Source: Dechloromonas aromatica (nom. nud.) (GTDB taxonomy: Bacteria > Pseudomonadota > Gammaproteobacteria > Burkholderiales > Rhodocyclaceae). Taken from it: a stretch of 64,000 bases of DNA. Where the stretch lies: the NCBI GenBank assembly GCA_017848965.1, contig JAFIHA010000055.1:31983-95982 (forward strand). Direction: 5' to 3'. A program made the translations under genes and the position numbers. Below, one piece after another: positions 58,429 through 64,000 of the stretch (its first letter is position 1; each line of letters begins with the position of its first letter). The notes beneath the pieces are model-generated. The model was not told the DNA's origin. It did not search any database and was given only the letters and a program-made list of their open reading frames with translations.

Positions 58429-59310
58429 TCAGGTCTTGCCGAACAGTCCGGCCGGGCGCACCAGCAGGACGATGACCATGATGACGAAGACGATGACGCT
58501 GGACGCTTCCGGGTAGAACACCTTGGTCAGACCCTCGATCAGGCCGAGGCCGAGGCCGGTGAGGATCGAGCCCATGATCGAGCCCATGCCGCCGATGACG
58601 ACGACGGCGAAGACGACGATGATCAGGTTGGAGCCCATCAGCGGATTGACCTGGAAAACCGGGGCGGCGAGCACGCCGGCAAAGGCGGCGAGGGCCACGC
58701 CGTAGCCGTAGGTGAAGGTGATGAGCAGTGGCACGTTGATGCCCAGGGCCTGCACCATCTGCGAGTTCTCGGTGCCGGCACGCAGATAGGCGCCGAGCTT
58801 GGTGCGCTCGATCATGTACCAGGTGCCGAAGCAGACGGTGAGCGAGGCGACAATGATCCAGGCGCGGTAGATGGGGAGGAACATGAAGCCGAGGTTGATG
58901 CCGCCGGACAGCAGTTCGGGAACGTCGTAGCTCTCGCCGGAGATGCCGTACTGGTCGCGGAAGACGCCTTCGATGATGAGCGCCAGGCCGAAGGTGAGGA
59001 GCAGGCCGTAGAGGTGGTCGAGCTTGTACAGCCGGCGCAGCATCAGGCGTTCGATGACGACGCCGACGGCGCCGACGATCAGCGGCGCGGCGATCAGCGC
59101 CACCCAGTAGTTGATGCCGAAGCGGGTCAGAGCGATCCAGGCGACGAAGGCGCCCATCATGTACTGCGCGCCGTGGCAGAAGTTGATGATGTTGAGCAGG
59201 CCGAAGATGATCGCCAGCCCGAGGCTGAGGATGGCGTAGAACGAGCCGTTGATCAGCCCGACCAGCAGCTGGCTGCCGAGCAGGGCGGTGGGGATGCCGA
59301 AGATTTCCAT
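58429..59310 (-). CDS. livH: Branched-chain amino acid ABC transporter permease LivH
   Basis: A 293-residue permease with about eight helices. It starts with LLGSQLLVGLINGSFYAILS and carries LGLAIIFGLLNIINFCHGAQYMMGA (about 30-54) and the loop GTENSQMVQALGINV typical of LivH. It partners LivM. It lies 58 bases after the binding-protein gene in the same operon. Confidence 0.93.
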   Translation of the reverse strand: MEIFGIPTALLGSQLLVGLINGSFYAILSLGLAIIFGLLNIINFCHGAQYMMGAFVAWIALTRFGINYWVALIAAPLIVGAVGVVIERLMLRRLYKLDHLYGLLLTFGLALIIEGVFRDQYGISGESYDVPELLSGGINLGFMFLPIYRAWIIVASLTVCFGTWYMIERTKLGAYLRAGTENSQMVQALGINVPLLITFTYGYGVALAAFAGVLAAPVFQVNPLMGSNLIIVVFAVVVIGGMGSIMGSILTGLGLGLIEGLTKVFYPEASSVIVFVIMVIVLLVRPAGLFGKT

Positions 59311-59368
59311 GGGGCGCTCCAGGCCCGTTGCCGACCGGCGCCGGCAACGGGCATTGCGATGGCTGCTC

Positions 59369-60583
59369 TTATTTCTTGATCAGCGGGCAACGCGACAGCG
59401 CCAGCGGCTGGAAGGCCTCGGCCGCCGGGATCGTCGCCTTGATCGTGTAGTAATCCCACGGGTACTTGGAGTCGGCCGGTTTCTTGACCTGCACCAGGTA
59501 CATGTCGTGCACCATGCGGCCGTCGTCGCGGATCTGCCCGTTCTTGGCGAAGAAGTCGTTGATCGGCGTCTTCTTCATCATTGCCATCACCTTGCTGGTG
59601 TCGTCGCTGCCCGCCGCCTTGACCGCCTTCAGATAGTGATAGATCGACGAATACTGGCCGGCCTGGACCATGGTCGGCATCTTCTTCTGCTTGTCGAAGA
59701 AGCGCTTCGACCAGGCGCGGGTTTCTTCATTGCGGTCCCAGTAGAAGCCGGTGGTCAGGAACATGCCCTGGGTCGGCTTGAGACCGAGCGAATGGACGTC
59801 GGTGATGAACATCAGGAGGCCGGCCAGCGACTGCGTGGGCGTGATGCCGAATTCGGCCGCTTGCTTGATCGCGTTGGTGGTGTCGGCGCCGGCGTTGGCC
59901 AGGCCGATGACCTGGGCGCCCGAGGCCTGTGCCTTGAGCAGGAAGGACGAGAAATCGGAACCGGGGAAGGGGTGGCGCACCGAGCCCAGTACCTTGCCGC
60001 CGTTGGCGGTGACCACGGCCGACGAATCCTTTTCCAGGGAATGACCGAAGGCATAGTCGGCGGTCAGGAAGAACCAGTTCTTGCCGCCCTGCTGGGTCAC
60101 CGCCTTGGCCGTGCCGTTGGCCAGCGCGTAGGTATCGTAGGTGTAGTGCACGGTGATGTCGTTGCACTGTTCGTTGGTGATCGGCGTCGAAGCCGGGCCG
60201 TTCATGATGGCGATGCGGTCCTTCTCCTTGGCGACCTTCATCACCGCCAGCGCGGTCGAGGTGGTGACCAGCTCGGTGACGGTGTCGACGTTTTCGCGTT
60301 CGATCCACTCGCGCGCCTTGTTGGAGGCGATGTCGGCCTTGTTCTGGTGGTCGGCGGTGACTACCTCGATCTTGAAAGTGGGCTTTTCCTTGGCGATGAA
60401 ATCGTCGATGGCCATGCGGGTGGCCAGGATGGCGCCGGAACCGGCCAGGTCCGAATAGGTACCGGACAAGTCGGTGAGTACGCCGATCTTGACCGAGCCG
60501 CCCGATATCTGGGCCGAAGCTCCGGCGGACAGGGTGGCCAGCGCGGCGGCGCAGGTGGTAATGGCAAGTTGCTTGGTTTTCAT
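59369..60583 (-). CDS. livK: ABC transporter substrate-binding protein, LivK/HAAT family
   Basis: A 404-residue periplasmic type I binding protein. The signal peptide is MKTKQLAITTCAAALATLSAGASA. The mature part begins SGGSVKIGVLTDLSGTYSDLAG, the HAAT-family opening, and has PASTPITNEQC and WFFLTADYAFGHSLE. Length is near the 380-400 usual for family members binding amino acids, amides or aromatic acids, so the ligand may not be leucine. AGGAGGAG lies eight bases before the ATG. The binding protein is probably the most highly made operon product. Confidence 0.92.
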   Translation of the reverse strand: MKTKQLAITTCAAALATLSAGASAQISGGSVKIGVLTDLSGTYSDLAGSGAILATRMAIDDFIAKEKPTFKIEVVTADHQNKADIASNKAREWIERENVDTVTELVTTSTALAVMKVAKEKDRIAIMNGPASTPITNEQCNDITVHYTYDTYALANGTAKAVTQQGGKNWFFLTADYAFGHSLEKDSSAVVTANGGKVLGSVRHPFPGSDFSSFLLKAQASGAQVIGLANAGADTTNAIKQAAEFGITPTQSLAGLLMFITDVHSLGLKPTQGMFLTTGFYWDRNEETRAWSKRFFDKQKKMPTMVQAGQYSSIYHYLKAVKAAGSDDTSKVMAMMKKTPINDFFAKNGQIRDDGRMVHDMYLVQVKKPADSKYPWDYYTIKATIPAAEAFQPLALSRCPLIKK

Positions 60584-60611
60584 GGGTGTCTCCTCCTGGT
60601 GGGCGGCTCGG

Positions 60612-61334
60612 CTAGACGCCGAGTGTCTGGTGCAGCCAGTCCATCTTCCCGGGGAGTTCCTCGTGGCTGATGGTGGCGATGATCTCTCCGTGTTCGAGCA
60701 CGTAATGGCGGTCGGCCAGCGGCGCCGCGAAACGGAAGTTCTGTTCGACAAGGACGATGGTGAAGCCGCGTCGCTTCAGTTCGACGATCACCTCGCCCAG
60801 CTTCTTGACGATGACCGGGGCCAGGCCTTCGGTGATCTCGTCGAGCAGCAGCAGCTTGGCGCCGGTGCGCAGGATGCGCGCCATGGCCAGCATCTGCTGC
60901 TCGCCGCCGGACAGCTTGCCGCCCGGGCTGGCGCGGCGCTCCTCGAGGTTGGGGAACATCTGGTACAGCTCGTCGATCGACATGCCGCCACTCGAGATGA
61001 TGGGCGCCAGGGTCAGGTTCTCCTCGGTACTGAGCGAGGTGAAGATGGCGCGTTCCTCCGGACAGTAGCCGACGCCGTGGTGGGCGATCTTGTGGGTGGG
61101 TTCGTGGATCACCTCGTTGCCGCTGATCATGATCGAGCCGGTGCGACGGCCGACCAGGCCCATGATCGACTTCAGGGTGGTGGTCCGCCCCGAGCCGTTG
61201 CGGCCGAGCAGGGTCACGCATTCGCCCTTGGCGACGCTGAGATCGAGACCGTGCAGGATGTGCGATTCGCCGTAGAAGGCGTGCAGGTCGCTGAGGCGGA
61301 GGTACTCGGGGTGCGGTTTGAAGGCGCTGGTCAT
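60612..61334 (-). CDS. livF: ABC transporter ATP-binding protein LivF with Walker A lysine replaced
   Basis: A 240-residue ATPase subunit. The signature LSGGEQQMLAMAR (about 140-152) and Walker B LLLLDEITEGL are normal. The Walker A reads GRNGSGRTT, so arginine 50 stands where lysine is usual; the codon is CGG. I recall similar Arg forms among betaproteobacterial LivF relatives, so it may be a subfamily trait rather than a defect. It lies 13 bases after livG and is paired with the normal LivG. Confidence 0.92.
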   Translation of the reverse strand: MTSAFKPHPEYLRLSDLHAFYGESHILHGLDLSVAKGECVTLLGRNGSGRTTTLKSIMGLVGRRTGSIMISGNEVIHEPTHKIAHHGVGYCPEERAIFTSLSTEENLTLAPIISSGGMSIDELYQMFPNLEERRASPGGKLSGGEQQMLAMARILRTGAKLLLLDEITEGLAPVIVKKLGEVIVELKRRGFTIVLVEQNFRFAAPLADRHYVLEHGEIIATISHEELPGKMDWLHQTLGV

Positions 61335-61347
61335 GGTCGTCGTCCGC

Positions 61348-62115
61348 TCAATGGTGCGCGTCGTTCATGTTGTCGGAGCCGACATAGGCTTCGAGTACCT
61401 GCGGATTTTTCGAAACCTCCTCGTAACTGCCCTCGGCCAGCACGCTGCCGCGGGTGAGCACGGTGATGCGGTGGCACAGGTGGGCGACCACCGACAGGTT
61501 GTGCTCGACCATCAGGATGGTGCGGTTGGCCGATACCTTGCGGATCAGTTCGACCACCCGCTCGATGTCCTCGTGCCCCATGCCCTGCGTCGGTTCGTCG
61601 AGCAGCATCATCTCCGGCTCGAGCGCCAGGGTCGTGGCGATTTCCAGCGCCCGTTTGCGGCCGTAGGGCATTTCTGAGGTCATGGTGGCGGCGAAGCTGC
61701 CCAGGTCCACCGCTTCGAGCAGCGCCATCGCCTCGTCGTTCAGACGGTTCAATGTCTTGGCCGACTTCCAGAAGTGGAACTCGGTGCCCAGCTTGCGCTG
61801 CAGGCCGATGCGCACATTTTCCAGCACCGTCAGGTGCGGGAAGGTGGCGGAAATCTGGAAGGAACGGATAAAGCCCCGGCGGGCGGTGAGCGCTGGCGGC
61901 TCGTGGGTGATGTCCTGGCCGTTGAAGTGGATGCTGCCGGCGGTCGGCGGCAGGAACTTGGTGACCAGGTTGAAGACGGTCGTCTTGCCGGCGCCATTGG
62001 GGCCGATCAGGGCGTGGATGCTGCCGCGCTCGACTTTCAGATTGACGTCGGCAACGGCGGTGAAGCCCTTGAATTCCTTGGTCAGGCCACGGGTTTCAAG
62101 AATCACGTCGCTCAT
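61348..62115 (-). CDS. livG: ABC transporter ATP-binding protein LivG
   Basis: A 255-residue ATPase subunit with intact Walker A GPNGAGKTT (about 38-46), Walker B MMLLDEPTQGM (about 173-183) and H-loop VEHNLSVV. The signature region is MPYGRKRALEIATTL, a variant of LSYGxxR. The Liv-type insert (ENVRIGLQRKLGTEFHF) is present. It is the first transporter gene of the operon. Its own ribosome site is weak, and its ATG overlaps the stop of a short upstream ORF. Confidence 0.94.
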   Translation of the reverse strand: MSDVILETRGLTKEFKGFTAVADVNLKVERGSIHALIGPNGAGKTTVFNLVTKFLPPTAGSIHFNGQDITHEPPALTARRGFIRSFQISATFPHLTVLENVRIGLQRKLGTEFHFWKSAKTLNRLNDEAMALLEAVDLGSFAATMTSEMPYGRKRALEIATTLALEPEMMLLDEPTQGMGHEDIERVVELIRKVSANRTILMVEHNLSVVAHLCHRITVLTRGSVLAEGSYEEVSKNPQVLEAYVGSDNMNDAHH

Positions 62116-62192
62116 CGTGTACCCCGCTGACCGGCGCCGTAAGGCGAGCGAGAAGGGCGGTGCAGTGTATCGGTGTCGGGCAGGACGACCAT
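62112..62192 (-). CDS. Possible 26-codon leader ORF coupled to livG
   Basis: An ATG at 62192 lies six bases after a strong AGGAG (62199-62203) and opens 26 codons beginning M-V-V-L-P-D. Its TGA overlaps the livG ATG (ATGA). The frame differs from livG, so it is not an N-terminal extension. The good ribosome site belongs to this ORF rather than to livG, which suggests that translation of livG depends on it. The peptide resembles no family I know. It could be a regulatory leader; three of the first four residues are Met/Val/Val with Leu next. Chance occurrence is possible. Confidence 0.45.
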   Translation of the reverse strand: MVVLPDTDTLHRPSRSPYGAGQRGTR

Positions 62193-62291
62193 CGTTGTCT
62201 CCTGGTGATTATGGATACCGCAACTGTTTTATTGATAAGGAATTATTGCATGCTCGGAATGGGCTGGGGACGGGAAATTGGCTGGGGTTTA

Positions 62292-62324
62292 CCCTTAAGG
62301 GCGGTGCATCGCACCAGGCCTGGT
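62292..62324. repeat. Cluster of small palindromes between livG and the CoA-transferase
   Basis: Three dyads are packed in 33 bases: CCCTTAAGGG (62292-62301), GGTGC/GCACC (62303-62315) and ACCAGGCCTGGT (62313-62324). They lie 100-132 bases upstream of the short ORF before livG and just downstream of the CoA-transferase terminator, so they may be operators of the liv operon. Confidence 0.4.
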
Positions 62325-62332
62325 ACGTCATG

Positions 62333-62357
62333 AAAAAAGGCCGCGATTGCGGCCTTT
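62333..62357 (-). terminator. Rho-independent terminator of the CoA-transferase gene
   Basis: On the minus strand AAAGGCCGC pairs with GCGGCCTTT around AATC, and the T-run continues for three more bases. It lies about 48 bases after the TAA stop. Confidence 0.85.
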
Positions 62358-62369
62358 GGGCGGTGCTTC

Positions 62370-62396
62370 GCGCGCCAGGTCTGCCACCTGGCGCGC
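62370..62396 (-). other. Long hairpin after the CoA-transferase stop
   Basis: An 11-base perfect stem (GCGCGCCAGGT and ACCTGGCGCGC) with a five-base loop lies between the stop codon (62405-62407) and the T-tailed terminator. It may protect the mRNA 3' end or act as a second terminator. Confidence 0.6.
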
Positions 62397-62404
62397 GCGG
62401 GGGC

Positions 62405-63976
62405 TTACTTCGCCCAGGCGTCGGCTTGCACCGTCGCGTCGTCGCGCCAGGCGGCGCGAGCGGTCTGGTTGGCGACCCAGTTGGGCAGGAAGGTGTAGGC
62501 CTCATCGAGCAGGTGCGGCGTGTGGCGGCCCGGCGAGTAGCGCAGCGCACGATCATAGTATTCGCGCAGCGCCGGCCGGAAGTTCGGGTGGGCGCACTTC
62601 TCGATGACCACCTTGGCGCGCTGCTTGGGGGCCAGGCCGCGCAGGTCGGCCAGACCCTGTTCGGTGACGATGACCTGGACGTCGTGCTCGGTATGGTCGA
62701 CGTGCGAGACCATCGGCACGATGCAGGAAACGCTGCCGCCCTTGGCCGACGACGGGGTCATGAAGATCGAGATGAAGGCGTTGCGGGCGAAGTCGCCGGA
62801 GCCGCCGATGCCGTTCATGATCGAGGTGCCCATGATGTGGGTCGAGTTCACGTTGCCGTAGATGTCGGCTTCGATCAGCCCGTTCATCGCGATGACGCCG
62901 AGGCGACGGATGACTTCCGGGTGGTTGGAGATTTCCTGCGGGCGCAGGATGATCGAGTCCTTGAAGCGCGGCAGGTCGGCGTTGAGTTCTTCCAGCGCCG
63001 CCGGGCTGAGCGAGAACGAGGTGGCCGAGGCGCAGGTCAGCTTGCCGCACTTGATCAGGTCGAGCATGCCGTCCTGCAGCACTTCGGTGTAGGCGGTCAG
63101 GTTTTCGAACGGCCCGTCCTGCAGGCCGGCCATCACCGCGTTGGCGACGTTGCCGACGCCGGATTGCAGCGGCAGCAGGTTGGCCGGCAGGCGACCCTTC
63201 TTCACTTCGTGCTGCAGGAAATCGAGGATGTGGCCGGCGATCAGCTTGGAGTTGGCATCCGGCGGGGTGAACGGCGAGTTGCGGTCGGCCTTGTTGGTTT
63301 CGACGACGGCGATCACCTTGTTGAGGTCGATCTTGTAGTAAGGGTCGCCGATCCGGTCGTCGGTGCGGACGATGGGAATCGGCTTGCGGTGCGGCGGCAG
63401 CGCGGTGCCGTAGTAGATGTCGTGCATGCCTTCGAGGGCCGGGTTCTGCCAGGCATTCACTTCGAGGATGATCTTGTCGGCCTGGTCGAGCCAGGTCTTG
63501 TTGTTGCCGACCGACGATGATGGAATCAGCCGCCCGTCTTCCAGGATGCCGGCGACTTCGACGACGGCGACATCGAGCTTGCCGAGGAAGCCGCCCCAGA
63601 CGAACTGGGCGACGTGTGACAGGTGGATGTCGATGTATTCCATCTCGCCGGCGTTGATCCGCTTGCGGCAGGTCGGGTCGGACTGGTAGGGCAGGCGCAT
63701 CTCGACGCCGTCGACCATGGCCAGCGCGCCGTCGAGTTCGGGCGCGGTCGAGGCGCCGGTCCACACGCCGATCTTGAATTTCTTGCCATGCAGGTTGGCA
63801 TCCATGATGCGCTTGGCCAGCGTGGACGGCACCGCCTTCGGATAGCCGGCGCCGGTAAAGCCGCTCATGCCGACGTTGACGCCGGAAGGAATCAGGGCGG
63901 CGGCCTCTTCGGCGGACATGATCTTGCCGCGCAGGTGGGGACAAAGGATGCGGGAGGAAGCGTTGTTTGTCTGCAT
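62405..63976 (-). CDS. Acetyl-CoA hydrolase / succinyl-CoA:acyl CoA-transferase family protein
   Basis: A 523-residue class I CoA-transferase of the acetyl-CoA hydrolase/AarC/ScpC/Cat1 group. The catalytic glutamate is probably E298 in TAYTEVLQDGM. The CoA-binding loops QSGVGNVANAV (about 271-281) and the oxyanion loop NVGMSGFTGAGYP (about 34-46) are present, as is GTSIMNGIGGSGDFARNAF. Likely reactions are CoA exchange between succinate and acetate or propionate. Start ATG 63976 lacks a clear ribosome site; the 24 bases before the window end show no other gene. It is separate from the liv operon but may act on the same acyl-CoA pool. Confidence 0.9.
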   Translation of the reverse strand: MQTNNASSRILCPHLRGKIMSAEEAAALIPSGVNVGMSGFTGAGYPKAVPSTLAKRIMDANLHGKKFKIGVWTGASTAPELDGALAMVDGVEMRLPYQSDPTCRKRINAGEMEYIDIHLSHVAQFVWGGFLGKLDVAVVEVAGILEDGRLIPSSSVGNNKTWLDQADKIILEVNAWQNPALEGMHDIYYGTALPPHRKPIPIVRTDDRIGDPYYKIDLNKVIAVVETNKADRNSPFTPPDANSKLIAGHILDFLQHEVKKGRLPANLLPLQSGVGNVANAVMAGLQDGPFENLTAYTEVLQDGMLDLIKCGKLTCASATSFSLSPAALEELNADLPRFKDSIILRPQEISNHPEVIRRLGVIAMNGLIEADIYGNVNSTHIMGTSIMNGIGGSGDFARNAFISIFMTPSSAKGGSVSCIVPMVSHVDHTEHDVQVIVTEQGLADLRGLAPKQRAKVVIEKCAHPNFRPALREYYDRALRYSPGRHTPHLLDEAYTFLPNWVANQTARAAWRDDATVQADAWAK

Positions 63977-64000
63977 GTTGTTTGTTAGTTGTCAGGTACG

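Noticed and set aside
60584-60751. N-terminal extension of the LivK-type protein
   Set aside because: It overlaps livF in another frame; the signal peptide and AGGAGGAG site fix the start at 60583.

Overview
The window is chromosomal DNA of high G+C content with the gene order and protein types of a free-living betaproteobacterium. The run pilF-rodZ-ispG-hisS-yfgM-bamB-der-hfq-hflX-hflK-hflC-DUF2065-hisZ-purA followed by tRNA-Leu and rnr is typical of that class. The mix of a bacteriohemerythrin, many sensor proteins and branched-chain acyl/acetate genes suggests a Rhodocyclaceae-like (Dechloromonas/Azonexus type) organism; this placement is inference. No rRNA, CRISPR array, insertion sequence, integrase or phage gene was seen, and base composition looks even throughout.

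Bases 1-13.1 kb hold a tightly packed housekeeping run on the + strand: type IV pilus assembly, cell shape, isoprenoid synthesis, histidyl-tRNA charging, outer-membrane assembly, ribosome GTPases, Hfq, the HflX/HflKC membrane-protease control genes, the HisG regulatory subunit HisZ and PurA. Many genes overlap by four bases (ATGA). A small secreted protein, a tRNA-Leu(CAG) gene with a near-consensus promoter, RNase R, a cysteine-bearing bacteriohemerythrin, RlmB and an EamA exporter follow (13.2-18.4 kb). An RND efflux operon (acrA-acrB-oprM type) lies divergent from its TetR repressor with a clear AcrR-type operator (18.4-24.8 kb).

Bases 24.8-34.7 kb carry mixed genes: rarD, DUF599, an effectorless PAS protein, a GlpE-type rhodanese, a DUF302 protein, an HDOD protein with a twin-receiver response regulator, cysDN for sulfate activation, and a chemoreceptor. 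Bases 34.9-44.4 kb form a potassium island: an NhaP2-type antiporter, a tandem universal stress protein overlapping a KefB-type efflux antiporter, and divergently a KdpD-like kinase, KdpE-like regulator, TrkH and TrkA in one operon. A Kdp-type sensor pair is thus placed with Trk rather than with KdpFABC, and an 11-bp direct repeat resembling a KdpE box sits in the divergent promoter.

Bases 44.4-55 kb contain trmA, an MFS transporter, a 1353-residue CBS/PAS/GAF hybrid kinase with receiver and HPt domains, and, converging on it, a PhnD-like binding protein plus a membrane hybrid kinase. Bases 55-57.3 kb encode the most unusual protein seen: a cyclic-nucleotide-binding-like domain, an acetate kinase and a PduL-type phosphotransacylase fused in one 771-residue chain, with changed residues in the kinase phosphate-binding motifs. 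The window closes with a livGFKHM-type branched-chain amino-acid ABC operon, preceded by a small translationally coupled ORF, and an acetyl-CoA hydrolase/CoA-transferase. Together these last loci suggest uptake and breakdown of amino or organic acids to acyl-CoA, with acyl phosphate and acetate/propionate exchange. All functions are inferred from sequence features visible by eye; no database search was run.
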